Shown: positions 21,499 through 31,087 of the stretch, in pieces
Numbering within the stretch: position 1 is the stretch's first letter
Layout of the letters: every line of letters begins with the position of its first letter
From: an uncultured Eubacteriales bacterium
GTDB lineage: Bacteria > Bacillota > Clostridia > Christensenellales > Aristaeellaceae
Length of the DNA stretch: 61,596 bases
Direction of reading: 5' to 3'
Assembly: GCA_902764875.1 (NCBI GenBank)
Contig: CACWXP010000020.1
Span: forward strand, 1 to 61,596
Program-made: the position numbers and the translations under genes
The notes under the pieces: generated by a model
Told to the model about the DNA's origin: nothing
What the model saw: the letters and a program-made list of their open reading frames with translations, nothing else
Database searches by the model: none

Positions 21499-23079
21499 AT
21501 GCGCAAACTGATTGAATTCCGGAACATCGTGAAAACCTTTGACGGCCAGGTGGTGCTCAAGGGCGTGAACCTGAATATCTACGAAAACGAATTCGTGACG
21601 CTGCTGGGGCCCAGCGGCTGCGGGAAGACCACGCTGCTGCGGATTTTGGGAGGGTTTCTTGAACAGGACGAGGGCACGGTGATCTTCGACGGCCAGTGCA
21701 TCGACAAGGTGCCGCCATACCGCCGGGAGATCAACACCGTTTTCCAGCGCTACGCGCTGTTTCCGCACCTGAACGTATATGAAAACATCGCTTTCGGCCT
21801 GCGGATCAAGAAGACCGGCGAGGATATCATTCGCCAGAAGGTGAGCCGGATGCTGAGCCTGGTGAACCTGGAAGGATACGAGAAGCGCAAGGTGACGAAG
21901 CTGAGCGGCGGCCAGCAGCAGCGGGTGGCCATCGCGAGGGCGCTGGTGAACGAGCCGAACGTGCTGCTGCTGGACGAGCCCCTGGGGGCGTTGGACCTGA
22001 AGCTGCGCAAGGAGATGCAGCGGGAACTGAAGCGGATTCAGCAGGAAGTCGGCATCACCTTCATCTACGTAACCCACGACCAGGAAGAAGCCCTGACCAT
22101 GAGCGACAAGATCGTGGTGATGAACGCGGGAGAAATCAAACAGATCGGCACGCCGCTGGAGATCTACAACGAGCCGGTGAACGCCTATGTAGCCAGGTTT
22201 ATCGGCGAAAGCAACATTGTGGACGGCATCATGAAAGAGGACTACAAGGTCCGCCTTGACGACAAGAATTATGAATGCGTCGATTTCGGCTTCCGGCCCG
22301 ACGAGCCCGTGGACGTGCTGATCCGGCCGGAGGACATCGCGATCGTGAGCCCCGGAAAGGGCGTGATGCGCGGGGAAGTCAAGAGCGCGATCTTCAAGGG
22401 CGTGCACTACGAACTGATGGTCGAAACCAAGACGGGCGTGACGAAGACCGTGGAGATGCACGTGGTGACGCAGCACGACAAGGAAAATCCGCAGGCCGGC
22501 GAAAAGATTTCCGCCAACGATTTCTTCGTCGACGCCGAGGACCTGACCGAGAAGGAAATGACGGACGCGGACTTTGTACGCATCGCCAACGCCCAGGCCT
22601 GGGACGCGGACAACCGGGACATCAGCCTGACGAAGGTGACGCACAACATCGAGAACAAGCCGGGCGTTTACGAGATTACCTTCAGCACGGAGAAGGGCAC
22701 GGCGGTGACGGTGAAAGTGAACGTGGTTTCCCCCGAATACGTGGAGGACGCGCGGCACAACATCGGCATCAGCGCGCTGGACTTCTTCATCACCGCGGAG
22801 GAAATTCAGGAATCCATGGCGATTTCCACGGACCTGAAGACCTGGGCCAGCGCCGAGGCCTGGAACCTGCAGGACGATACCTCCGTCGAGATTACGGACG
22901 TGAAGTTCGACTTTGACCCCGCCACCGTGACCGAGGGCACCTACAAGATCACCTTCGCGACGCAGGGCCGGGAATACAAGGTGGAGACCACGGCGTGCCA
23001 CGAGGTTGGCGACCGGGTGGGACTGAGCTTCGGTCCGGAGGATATCCATGTTATGCATAAGGAAGTGGCGGACGCATGA
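21499..23079 (+). CDS. potA: Spermidine/putrescine ABC transporter ATPase PotA with inserted Ig-like repeats
   Basis: This 526-residue ATPase is about 150 residues longer than usual PotA. The core has Walker [10 protein letters not shown] (37-45), Q-loop [11 protein letters not shown], signature LSGGQQQRV (135-143), Walker B VLLLDEP and VTHDQEEA. The TOBE-like region begins near 238. It is interrupted by two related beta-rich repeats at about 335-411 and 421-499 (shared pattern: DFF then EITF or KITF). It resumes at about 504 with [14 protein letters not shown]. The inserted units resemble Ig-like repeats of surface proteins, which is unexpected in a cytoplasmic ATPase. ATG 21499 follows GAAGGAGA; ATG 21481 is less likely. 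Its stop overlaps potB by four bases. Confidence 0.92.
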   Translation: MRKLIEFRNIVKTFDGQVVLKGVNLNIYENEFVTLLGPSGCGKTTLLRILGGFLEQDEGTVIFDGQCIDKVPPYRREINTVFQRYALFPHLNVYENIAFGLRIKKTGEDIIRQKVSRMLSLVNLEGYEKRKVTKLSGGQQQRVAIARALVNEPNVLLLDEPLGALDLKLRKEMQRELKRIQQEVGITFIYVTHDQEEALTMSDKIVVMNAGEIKQIGTPLEIYNEPVNAYVARFIGESNIVDGIMKEDYKVRLDDKNYECVDFGFRPDEPVDVLIRPEDIAIVSPGKGVMRGEVKSAIFKGVHYELMVETKTGVTKTVEMHVVTQHDKENPQAGEKISANDFFVDAEDLTEKEMTDADFVRIANAQAWDADNRDISLTKVTHNIENKPGVYEITFSTEKGTAVTVKVNVVSPEYVEDARHNIGISALDFFITAEEIQESMAISTDLKTWASAEAWNLQDDTSVEITDVKFDFDPATVTEGTYKITFATQGREYKVETTACHEVGDRVGLSFGPEDIHVMHKEVADA

Positions 23080-23855
23080 AATCATTTTTCCGGATGAGCT
23101 ATCCCTACATCCTTTGGATCGGGTTCTTCATCGTGGCGCCGATGTTCATGATCCTGCTGTACGCGGTGACCAAGGGCGGCAACAACACCCTGACCTTCCA
23201 CTTCACGCTGGAGAACTTCGGCCGGTTCTTTTCCGACCCGGACTTCATGCGCGTGCTTTGGACCAGCCTGCGGATCGCTTTCATCACCACGGTGGTTTGC
23301 ATCCTGATCGGCTATCCCGCGGCGCTGTTCATCGCGAACCTTTCGGAACGGAAACAGACGATGATGATCCTGCTGATGACGCTGCCGATGTGGATCAACA
23401 TGCTGCTGAAAACCTATGCCTGGCGCGGCATCCTGATGAACTTTGACGATCTTTCAAGCGAGATCAAGGTGTTCATCGGCATGGTGTACGACTTCCTGCC
23501 GTACATGATCATTCAGATTCACACGGCCATCGCCAAGCTGGACAGGGAACTGCTGACGGCCTCCTATGACCTGGGGGCCAACAAATGGCAGAGCTTCCTG
23601 AAGGTGACGCTGCCGCTGAGCGTGCCGGGGATCATCTCCGGGGTGACGCTGGTGTTTCTGCCGGCGGTTTCCAGCTTCGTGATTCCGAAACTGCTGGGCG
23701 GCGGCAACTACGTGCTGATCGGAACCCTGATCGAGAACTACTTCCTGGTGGCGGGCGACTGGAACTTCGGCAGCGCGATCTCCCTGATTATGGCGCTGAT
23801 CATCATTGCCGCCATGTATGTCACCCGGAAGATTGACCGGGGAGCGGAGGAGTGA
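23076..23855 (+). CDS. potB: Spermidine/putrescine ABC transporter permease PotB
   Basis: This 259-residue permease has about six membrane segments. The ATPase-contact loop is [25 protein letters not shown]. Features such as [18 protein letters not shown] at the N-terminus and [16 protein letters not shown] near residue 205 are typical of PotB. It overlaps potA by four bases, and potC follows at once. It forms the channel with PotC in the membrane. Confidence 0.92.
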   Translation: MKSFFRMSYPYILWIGFFIVAPMFMILLYAVTKGGNNTLTFHFTLENFGRFFSDPDFMRVLWTSLRIAFITTVVCILIGYPAALFIANLSERKQTMMILLMTLPMWINMLLKTYAWRGILMNFDDLSSEIKVFIGMVYDFLPYMIIQIHTAIAKLDRELLTASYDLGANKWQSFLKVTLPLSVPGIISGVTLVFLPAVSSFVIPKLLGGGNYVLIGTLIENYFLVAGDWNFGSAISLIMALIIIAAMYVTRKIDRGAEE

Positions 23856-23860
23856 GCCTT

Positions 23861-24676
23861 ATGAACGAAATGAAAGCAAAAACCCGCCGGGAACACCACT
23901 TCTTCCGCACCGGCTACCTGATTCTTGTGCTGCTGTTTATCTATCTCCCGATTGCCTACGTGATGCTCTTTTCCTTCAACGATTCGAAGAGCATGATCAA
24001 CTTCAGCGGATTCTCCCTTCGCTGGTATGAAGAGATGATCAACAACCAGGATATGCTGGAGAGCCTGAAGTACACGGTGATCATCGCGGTGATCGCCACG
24101 GTGGTTTCGACGGTGATCGGAACGGTGGCGGCCATCGGCCTGAGCAAGGCCCGGAAGATCATCCGGACGGTGATTCTGGAGATCAACAACCTGCCGGTGC
24201 TGAACCCGGACATCGTGACGGCCATCGGGCTGATGCTGCTGTTCCTATCGCTGAAGATCCGGCGCAGCATTGTGACCATGACGCTGGCGCACATCACCTT
24301 CTGCATCCCTTACGTGATCCTTTCGGTGCTGCCGAAGCTTCGGCAGCTGGACGACAACGTGGCGGAGGCCGCCATGGACCTGGGGGCCACGCCGGTGAAG
24401 GCGCTGACGAAGGTGATCATTCCCCAGATTTACCCGGCCATTTTCTCCGGCGCGCTGATCGCCTTCAGCATGTCGTTCGACGATTTCGTGATTTCCTATT
24501 TCACCGCGGGCATGGACGTTCAGAACATTTCCATGTTCGTGTATTCGATGAAGCGGTTCAACCCCGCTGTCAACGCATTGTCTGCCGTGATCGTAGTCGT
24601 GGTGACCGTGATACTGATTCTGGCCAACCTGATTCCGGTCCTCAGGGATAAGAAAATCAACAAGGAGGAAGTTTGA
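23861..24676 (+). CDS. potC: Spermidine/putrescine ABC transporter permease PotC
   Basis: This 271-residue permease has the typical PotC start YLPIAYVMLFSFNDS and the loop EAAMDLGATPVKALTKVIIPQIYPAIF. I chose ATG 23861 because GGAGGAG lies about eight bases upstream; a GTG at 23852 that overlaps the potB stop is also possible. It ends just before potD, whose ribosome site lies inside its last codons. It acts with PotB and PotA. Confidence 0.92.
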   Translation: MNEMKAKTRREHHFFRTGYLILVLLFIYLPIAYVMLFSFNDSKSMINFSGFSLRWYEEMINNQDMLESLKYTVIIAVIATVVSTVIGTVAAIGLSKARKIIRTVILEINNLPVLNPDIVTAIGLMLLFLSLKIRRSIVTMTLAHITFCIPYVILSVLPKLRQLDDNVAEAAMDLGATPVKALTKVIIPQIYPAIFSGALIAFSMSFDDFVISYFTAGMDVQNISMFVYSMKRFNPAVNALSAVIVVVVTVILILANLIPVLRDKKINKEEV

Positions 24677-24678
24677 AC

Positions 24679-25758
24679 ATGAAAAAGACCCTTTCCGTAC
24701 TGCTGGCGCTGGCGATGGTGCTGTGCGCGCTGCCCCTCTTCGCCTTCGGCGAGGACGCTGCCGAGGATTTCGGCGGCGTGACGCTGAACGTTTACAACTG
24801 GGGTGAGTATATCGACAAGGATGTGCTGCGGGATTTTGAAAAGAAATACAACTGCAAGGTGAACTACAAGACCTATGAATCCAACGAAGCGCTGTATACC
24901 AACATCATCGGCGGCGACGATCCCTGGGACATCCTGGTGCCCAGCGACTATATGATCGAGCGCCTGAAGAATGAAGACCGGCTGCAGCCGCTGGACAAGT
25001 CCATCGTCGACAACCTGGACAACTTGACGGACGCCGTGAAGAACCTGCCCTTCGACCCGGACAACACCTATTCCGTACCCTACCTTTGGCAGAGCGTCGG
25101 CATCGTTTACAACACGACGAAGATCGACGAGGCGACCATTGAGGACAAGGGCTGGGAAATCTTCCTGGACGAGGACCTGAAGGGCCACGTGTATATGTAC
25201 GATTCCTCCAGGGACGCTTTCATGGTCGCCCTGAAGGCACTGGGATATTCGGCGAATTCGTCCAACGAGGATGAAATTCAGCAGGCTTTTGACTGGCTGC
25301 TGCAGATGAACAGCGCGCTGAACCCCAACTATGTGACGGACGAGATGATCGACGGCATGGCGGAGGGCATGAAGTGGATGTCCCTGGGATACAGCGGCGA
25401 CATCGCCTATATCATCAACGAGAACGAGGACATGGCCTTCTGCGCGCCGAAGCAGGGCACCAACATCGCCGTGGACGCCATGGTGATTCCCGCCAAGGCC
25501 GGCAATCCGAGACTGGCAAACTACTTCATCCGCTTCATTACGGAATACGATGCCAGCCTGGCGATTTCCACCGAAACGGGCTACACTTCTCCCAACGCGG
25601 AAGTGATCGCGGAACTGAGCGGCGCCGGCGGGGAATATGAAGGCAACAGCGCCTACATCCCGCGGGCGGGCTATGAAAAGGATGAAATGTATACGGACAA
25701 TCCGAAACTGGCCGCGGAGCTTTCCGACAAATGGCTGAAAGTGATGTCCTCGAAGTAA
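24679..25758 (+). CDS. potD: Spermidine/putrescine-binding protein PotD
   Basis: This 359-residue exported binding protein has a signal peptide (MKKTLSVLLALAMVLCALPL), and the mature part starts near DAAEDFGG. PotD family segments are VYNWGEYIDKDVLRDFEKKY, NNIIGG-like TNIIGGDDPWDILVPSDY, and FDPDNTYSVPYLWQSVGI. A cysteine in the signal (ALCAL-like, residue 17) is not in a clear lipobox. ATG 24679 is preferred over TTG 24673, with AAGGAGGAAG upstream. A strong terminator follows, closing the pot operon. Confidence 0.93.
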   Translation: MKKTLSVLLALAMVLCALPLFAFGEDAAEDFGGVTLNVYNWGEYIDKDVLRDFEKKYNCKVNYKTYESNEALYTNIIGGDDPWDILVPSDYMIERLKNEDRLQPLDKSIVDNLDNLTDAVKNLPFDPDNTYSVPYLWQSVGIVYNTTKIDEATIEDKGWEIFLDEDLKGHVYMYDSSRDAFMVALKALGYSANSSNEDEIQQAFDWLLQMNSALNPNYVTDEMIDGMAEGMKWMSLGYSGDIAYIINENEDMAFCAPKQGTNIAVDAMVIPAKAGNPRLANYFIRFITEYDASLAISTETGYTSPNAEVIAELSGAGGEYEGNSAYIPRAGYEKDEMYTDNPKLAAELSDKWLKVMSSK

Positions 25759-25779
25759 TATCTGGTTGCTTATGCAAAG

Positions 25780-25806
25780 CGCCGTCCCGGTTGGGACGGC
25801 GTTTTT
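25780..25806 (+). terminator. Terminator after potD
   Basis: A perfect 9-bp stem (CGCCGTCCC with GGGACGGCG) and a GGTT loop followed by TTTTT, about 20 bases after the potD stop. Confidence 0.9.
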
Positions 25807-25933
25807 GGCTGAGACTGTGATGCAGATGACTTCGCCTTGTGCAGACTGCTTTGAGGGTTGCGCGGAGCGCTTCGCTTTTCGCGGGTTGTTCGCCTTGTAG
25901 GGGAGGACGTTTGCTGTTCGGGCGGCTTCGGCA

Positions 25934-27529
25934 TCAGGGCGTCTGGAACCGGCTCATAAACTTCCAGGCCTGTTCGCAGGTGTGCTCGCGACATTCGTGA
26001 CCCTGGTTATCGATGCCGGCGAAAACCGTGCGGCAGACGCCGCCGGTGCTGTCGTATTCATGGAGGGTGAGGGTGGCGCCGCGGGAAGGATCCAAAACCT
26101 TTTCAATCCGGTCGCCGGGCACGCCCCAGAACTTCTCCGGCCAGGACGCCCGGTCCTCAAAGGACAGATCATAAGGCTTGCGGACTTTATTCACCTCGAA
26201 GAGATACTTCATGCGCTCGAGGCACTTCACTTCCTGGCAGGGCATTTCCGGCAGGGGCGTCAGCTCGCCCGCGGCATAGAACACCGGTACGGGATGAGTT
26301 CGGTTGATTTCCGTTGGGGCAAGCTCGCCGTAGGCGTTCAGGCCCACGGGGAAGGTGGCGTCCATGGGCGCGAGGGCCGCGAAGGCTTCCGGGTATTCCT
26401 GATACAGATCCCAGGTTTTGCAGCCGCCCATGGAGAAGCCGGAGGCATAGATCCGCCGCGAATCAACGGGATATTTGGTTTTCAGCTGTTCGATGAGCTC
26501 CATGGTCTCCGTCGCGGTGGTGTTCAGGTGGTTTTCCACGCACACCAGGAGGAACTTATTCCGCATGGCCACCCGCCACCAGCCGGAAACCCAGGCAATA
26601 TGGAAGGCGGAATCCCCGCCGCCGTGGAAAGCGAGGACCAGGGGCAGCGGGCCGTCCGTGTTTTTAGGGTAATAGGCCACATAACCCACCGGATGGCGAG
26701 CGGAGCCGGCGTAATCCCCGCGGTTTTCCGGGGAGGTCGTGACTTCGGTGATGCAGACTTCTTCCGCCATGCCCAGGGCGTCCGGGTCTTCCTCCCGCAG
26801 GAGAATGCCGCACCAGCGCTTCATGCGGCTCCAGAATTCGCGGTAATCCGCCCGGTAGTCCGCTTCGTCGCGGATCAGCAGGTGATCGCAGGCAGCGCGC
26901 AGGGCTTCATTCACCCCCTCGCTGTTTCCGACGGAGACCACGGGGATATCCGGACGCTCCGGACGGGGAATGACCGACAGGTTTTCCAGGGTGACCGCCA
27001 TGGGCGTGTTTTCCCCGGGACCCCAGAGATATTCGCCCCGGAGGGTTTTCAGGCAGTTGCGGGCGATATAATCCGCGGAAGGGCCGACGCCATAGAGCAT
27101 GGTTCGGAAGAGGGAACCCCGGATGGAGACACCGGTGAATTCCTTCGTGCGGAACTTATAGTTGATGACATAGCCATCCTCATAATACTGGCCGATTTTG
27201 CTTTCCGCGGCAATTTTCTGAAAAAGATCGTCCGGGGCGGCCTGCCAGCCGCCCACGCAGCGGGGAACGACGAAGACCACACTTGAGGAGAAACCGCGGG
27301 CCAGATCCGCCAGGCCCCGGCGCTCGGCAAAGTCCACCGCGTCGCCGATGGAGCGGTCCGGCTCGCCGAAAACCAGGAGATACGGGGCCTTGAAGCCGTA
27401 ATTGATCACCTCGGCGGAAGGATCCCCCGCGGGGACGTAGACCATGGCGCTGAAATCCTCAAAGTCGTGGGTCCAGTATTTTCCGCCGTCCGGCAGGAGC
27501 GAGACAGTCGGCTTTTGCTGCATGCTCAT
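25934..27529 (-). CDS. PHB-depolymerase/prolyl-oligopeptidase-like alpha/beta hydrolase
   Basis: This is a 531-residue hydrolase from ATG 27529, chosen because CCGGAGG lies about eight bases upstream on the minus strand. The N-terminal half (1-290) is a family-specific part with no clear motif. The C-terminal half holds the hydrolase, with LAFHGGGDS, nucleophile ASGFSMGGCKT, and late Asp/His residues. Relatives act on polyester or oligopeptide-like substrates. No signal peptide is seen, so it acts inside the cell. The neighbours do not reveal its substrate. Confidence 0.82.
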   Translation of the reverse strand: MSMQQKPTVSLLPDGGKYWTHDFEDFSAMVYVPAGDPSAEVINYGFKAPYLLVFGEPDRSIGDAVDFAERRGLADLARGFSSSVVFVVPRCVGGWQAAPDDLFQKIAAESKIGQYYEDGYVINYKFRTKEFTGVSIRGSLFRTMLYGVGPSADYIARNCLKTLRGEYLWGPGENTPMAVTLENLSVIPRPERPDIPVVSVGNSEGVNEALRAACDHLLIRDEADYRADYREFWSRMKRWCGILLREEDPDALGMAEEVCITEVTTSPENRGDYAGSARHPVGYVAYYPKNTDGPLPLVLAFHGGGDSAFHIAWVSGWWRVAMRNKFLLVCVENHLNTTATETMELIEQLKTKYPVDSRRIYASGFSMGGCKTWDLYQEYPEAFAALAPMDATFPVGLNAYGELAPTEINRTHPVPVFYAAGELTPLPEMPCQEVKCLERMKYLFEVNKVRKPYDLSFEDRASWPEKFWGVPGDRIEKVLDPSRGATLTLHEYDSTGGVCRTVFAGIDNQGHECREHTCEQAWKFMSRFQTP

Positions 27530-27732
27530 GGATAAAACCTCCGGAATATGAAAATCGGTTCGAACAACATATGCGGATATCATACCATCCGGCGCGCTTT
27601 TTTGCAAATCCGGGGCGGGATCGTCCGTGAAACGGATCTGTACCGGGAGGGGGGAATGTGCTATACTGAAGGCAGACGGACAAAACACGGGAACGGAACC
27701 CGAACCCAAACACCGAGAGGAGGACTCCCCCA

Positions 27733-28416
27733 ATGAAGAAACGGATTGCCCTGCTGCTGGCCCTTTGCCTGCTGCTGCCCTGCATTGCCCTCGGAGAGAC
27801 GACCGCGGAAGTACCCGCGGCAAAGGAGACGACCGCGGAACCCCCCGTCGCCGCAGAAACCGCAGTGGACGCCGCGCTGCCGACCGCCTATGATGTTCGC
27901 TATTATTTTGAGCAGATGCTCCTGCCGCAGCTGTTTTATGAGTATGAGGATCCCAATCAGTTCCTGGGCTATCTGACGGAAAACGGTGTTTTTTCCGTAT
28001 GGGAAAGCTTTACCGGCAACAACGGATTTGACCGGGTTTACGGGCAGGAGGATTTTGCACAGAACCTCTATCTTGAGGACGACGGAACCCTGATGATGCT
28101 GGTGAACCTTCCGAAACCGGAGGATCTGCATCTTTGCAACCGCGTGTATCTTTGCCTGAACCCGAATACCGGCAAAAGGGGATATTATACGGTTGAACTG
28201 ATTCAGGCAGGAGAAGAAAAATGGTCTCTCGGCGGCCGAACGGAGCAGGGCGAAACCTTGAACTTCGGCGAGGCCCGGGCCATTTCGGAGGATCCGAACG
28301 ATCCGGCCTATACGGAGATCCTGACGGCGGAAATGGCAGAGGTGTTGAAGATTCTGAATACGGACGCCGCTTCTGAAGGTTCCGCGGCCCCTGCAGCTGA
28401 TGAAAGCGGAAAATGA
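27733..28416 (+). CDS. Exported protein, function unknown
   Basis: This 227-residue product has a signal peptide (MKKRIALLLALCLLLPCIALGE) followed by an Ala/Glu/Thr-rich linker with a repeated ETTAE pattern. An acidic globular domain rich in aromatic residues follows, with a low-complexity tail of Ala, Ser and Glu. ATG 27733 follows GAGAGGAGGA. It partly overlaps the possible upstream start of the CapA-type gene, so the two are probably co-transcribed. I do not recognise the family. Confidence 0.7.
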   Translation: MKKRIALLLALCLLLPCIALGETTAEVPAAKETTAEPPVAAETAVDAALPTAYDVRYYFEQMLLPQLFYEYEDPNQFLGYLTENGVFSVWESFTGNNGFDRVYGQEDFAQNLYLEDDGTLMMLVNLPKPEDLHLCNRVYLCLNPNTGKRGYYTVELIQAGEEKWSLGGRTEQGETLNFGEARAISEDPNDPAYTEILTAEMAEVLKILNTDAASEGSAAPAADESGK

Positions 28417-28429
28417 GGCCGGACGGCGT

Positions 28430-29542
28430 ATGAAAAAAGTTTTGCGCTGCGGGGTTGCGCTGCTGCTGGCGCTTTTCCTGCCCGTTTCCGCGCTGGCCTC
28501 CGGCACCTGGCGGACCGTTGCGGGCGAGATTCCGGAGGAGGAACTTTGGATCCCCGTTTCGGAATACACCGGGGAAGTACGAATGACCTTCCTCGGGGAC
28601 TGCACGCTGGGCGGCGAATCGCCGCCGCAGTACCGGAACATTGATTTCGCCAGCCGGATTGAGCAGAACGGCATGGACTTTCCCTTCCGAAACCTGGTGG
28701 AACTGACGGGGAAGGACGACCTGACGGTGGCCAACCTGGAGGTCGTGCTGAGCGACCGGAAGCTGACGAAGGAGAAAAAGAAATTCAACTTCATCGGGCC
28801 GACGGCCTATACGGAGATCCTGACCCTCGGATCCATTGAATGCGTTACGATTGCGAACAACCATTCCCACGACTACGGCGAGGCGGGATACAAGGACACC
28901 AAAGCCGCCCTGGAAGCAGCCAGCGTGTGCTGGTTCGGAACGGACGCTCCGGCCATCTGGCAGAGCGACGAGGGACTGCGGATCGGCTTCCTCGGCGTGA
29001 GCGGATCCCTTTCGGGCAACCGGGCGAAGCAGTATCAGCGCGAGGCGGACAAGCTGCGCGAGGCCGGCTGCGCCGCGGTGATCACGGTGATGCACGCCGG
29101 GACCGAATACAGCTATGACCCACCGGACGGCTATCAGAAACAGATTGTCAGCGCGGCGACGCCCTTTTCCGACCTGATCATCGGCCATCATCCCCACGTG
29201 GTGCAGGGATGGAAGCCGGTGGACGGGGTGCCCGTGGTTTACAGCCTTGGGAACTGCTCCTTCGGCGGCAACACGAAGCCCAAGGACTTTGACGCCCTGG
29301 TGGTTCAGGCCGTGATGCATTTCGAAGAGGGCGAGCTTTTTCAGACGGATCTGCATTTCTGGCCGATCAGCATTTCAAGCGATTCACACTACAACAATTA
29401 TTCCCCGGTTTTCCTTTCCGGCGCGGACGCGGAGCGGGTGCTGCAGAAGCTGGAGAAATCCACCGGCACATCGCCAGGCGAATGGAACGAAACCGAGGGC
29501 GCGGTGGTGACCGTGCCCGCCGGGCAGGCCGCGAAGGAATAG
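28430..29542 (+). CDS. CapA/PgsA-family metallophosphoesterase-like secreted protein
   Basis: This is a 370-residue exported protein of the CapA family (poly-gamma-glutamate synthesis-associated). Motifs include MTFLGDCTLGG, VANLEVVLSD, ANNHSHDYG, VMHAG and GHHPHVVQGWKP, which form the two-metal phosphoesterase-like site. The signal peptide fits a start at 28430 (MKKVLRCGVALLLALFL); an upstream in-frame ATG at 28400 overlaps the preceding gene. No capB or capC gene is nearby, so it is probably one of the many stand-alone CapA proteins with unknown substrate. Confidence 0.88.
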   Translation: MKKVLRCGVALLLALFLPVSALASGTWRTVAGEIPEEELWIPVSEYTGEVRMTFLGDCTLGGESPPQYRNIDFASRIEQNGMDFPFRNLVELTGKDDLTVANLEVVLSDRKLTKEKKKFNFIGPTAYTEILTLGSIECVTIANNHSHDYGEAGYKDTKAALEAASVCWFGTDAPAIWQSDEGLRIGFLGVSGSLSGNRAKQYQREADKLREAGCAAVITVMHAGTEYSYDPPDGYQKQIVSAATPFSDLIIGHHPHVVQGWKPVDGVPVVYSLGNCSFGGNTKPKDFDALVVQAVMHFEEGELFQTDLHFWPISISSDSHYNNYSPVFLSGADAERVLQKLEKSTGTSPGEWNETEGAVVTVPAGQAAKE

Positions 29543-29573
29543 CGGAAGACGAAGGGACAGGGAGCACACAGCC

Positions 29574-30026
29574 ATGGAAGACCGATCTGAAAACAAGCTT
29601 GAAATCATCCGGGCCACGGAGACCTGGCAGCAGGCCGGGGCCTACTATGTCCGCATCCAGGCCATGGCGAAGAAGCACCATATCACGCTGCGGCGGGAGT
29701 TTGACGACCACGACACGCCGGACACCCGGTATATCGTCGTGACAGACGACGATTTTCCGGTGGCCACGGCGCGGATGTATCCCATGGATGAAGGGGCCGT
29801 GATGATCGGCCGGGTGGTGGTGCTGCGGGAATACCGGCACCGGGGGATCGGCACCCGGGTGGTTCATGAATGCGAAAAATGGGCAAAAGAACTCGGCTTT
29901 CGCAGGACGGTCCTGGAAAGCCGGGACAATAAGATTGATTTCTATCTGCAGATGGGGTATGAAATCCGCGGGGAAGCGGCGGACGGGGATACCTTCCGCT
30001 GCATCCGGATGGAGAAGGAACTGTAG
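29574..30026 (+). CDS. GNAT-family N-acetyltransferase
   Basis: This 150-residue acetyltransferase has the acetyl-CoA-binding motif VVLREYRHRGIGTRVVHE (about residues 80-97), the preceding beta strand VMIGRV, and the C-terminal VLESRDNKIDFYLQMGYEIRG. The pattern is typical of a small cytoplasmic GNAT; its acceptor is unknown. It starts about 30 bases after the CapA-type gene with a GGGA-rich upstream stretch. It faces the CAT-like gene tail to tail. Confidence 0.88.
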   Translation: MEDRSENKLEIIRATETWQQAGAYYVRIQAMAKKHHITLRREFDDHDTPDTRYIVVTDDDFPVATARMYPMDEGAVMIGRVVVLREYRHRGIGTRVVHECEKWAKELGFRRTVLESRDNKIDFYLQMGYEIRGEAADGDTFRCIRMEKEL

Positions 30027-30036
30027 GAAACGGATC

Positions 30037-30921
30037 TTATTTTTGAACCTTGGGCACGTGGTATTCGACGCCGGGATCGAAGCGAACTTCTTCGGGCGGG
30101 GTTTCCAGCTCCTCCGGATGATCCATGTAGTGGATGACATCGAAGAAGAAGGCCGCGTAATGGGCGCCGGAGCAGACCCGCTCGTCCGCCGTGATGCCGA
30201 CGGGCAGCACCCGGCGCATCCGGGCTTTGCCGCCTTCCACAACGGCTTCCTTCAGGATGCTGCCCATGCCGAAGAACAGGCTGACGTTGCCGAAATTATA
30301 GATATGGTGCAGGGGATGGTGGAGGCCGATGGAGCCGTTGTTGGTGACATAGAGGCCGCTGTAAAGGGGCAGCTCCCGGATGAGGACGGCCGGGGCGATG
30401 CCGTAGCGGTCCAGGAGCTTCACAATGCCGACCACCAGCGTGGCCAGGCCGGGAATGGCCAGCAGCGTCTTGGCCAGCTTAATCACGGAGCCGTCGACTT
30501 CCGCGTTCCGGGCTTTTTCCACGGCGTCGTTCATGCGGTCGCGGACGTCGAAGATCGTGTCCGTGAGGTCGAAGAGAATGCGGACGGTATCCTCGTTGCT
30601 GTTGGTGTCCTGGGGATTTTTCAGAATCGTGTAGGACACGGAACAGTTGTTCCGGGAATAATACTGCTTGTTGAAGATAAAGCGGTTGACCTCCGGATTG
30701 CGGCTGACGGCGCGGACATAGGCGGCTACCAGGATCTGCATGAAGGTGACCTTTTGGCCTTCGCGGCTTTTTTCGGCGATATAGCGGTTCATCTTTTCAT
30801 AGTCCGCCTTGTGCTCGAGGAACACCTGGGCGTCGCAGCGCATCGGCATCAGGTAAGGGGTTATCTGTACAATGGGATCCAGTTTGCCGACTCGTTTTCC
30901 ATCCGGTCTGTGTCCGAACAT
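30037..30921 (-). CDS. CAT/2-oxoacid dehydrogenase E2-like acyltransferase with altered catalytic residues
   Basis: This 294-residue protein has the fold signatures of chloramphenicol acetyltransferase and E2 core domains: the FMQILVAAYVRAV helix, GSIGLHHPLHHIYNFGNVSLFFGMG, and a C-terminal motif at 246-254. In active relatives that motif is HHxxxDG or DHRxxDG; here it is DERVCSGAH, so the catalytic His is Glu and the Asp is Ser. A lipoyl domain and other dehydrogenase subunits are absent. It may be a non-catalytic paralogue or may have changed chemistry (inference). The start at 30921 follows AGGAGGACAAACC on the minus strand. Confidence 0.72.
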   Translation of the reverse strand: MFGHRPDGKRVGKLDPIVQITPYLMPMRCDAQVFLEHKADYEKMNRYIAEKSREGQKVTFMQILVAAYVRAVSRNPEVNRFIFNKQYYSRNNCSVSYTILKNPQDTNSNEDTVRILFDLTDTIFDVRDRMNDAVEKARNAEVDGSVIKLAKTLLAIPGLATLVVGIVKLLDRYGIAPAVLIRELPLYSGLYVTNNGSIGLHHPLHHIYNFGNVSLFFGMGSILKEAVVEGGKARMRRVLPVGITADERVCSGAHYAAFFFDVIHYMDHPEELETPPEEVRFDPGVEYHVPKVQK

Positions 30922-31087
30922 AGGTTTGTCCTCCTCTTTGTCTCATCTGTTTTTTATATATCTCTTATGAAAGTTCTTCTGCTGATTCGCCGGAGGCAAA
31001 CCCTTACGATCCAAGCCGACGGATTCAGCGGTTATACCCGTCAACGGTTACATCGTTCAGCGTTAACGCGTACCAGGCGAATACGCG

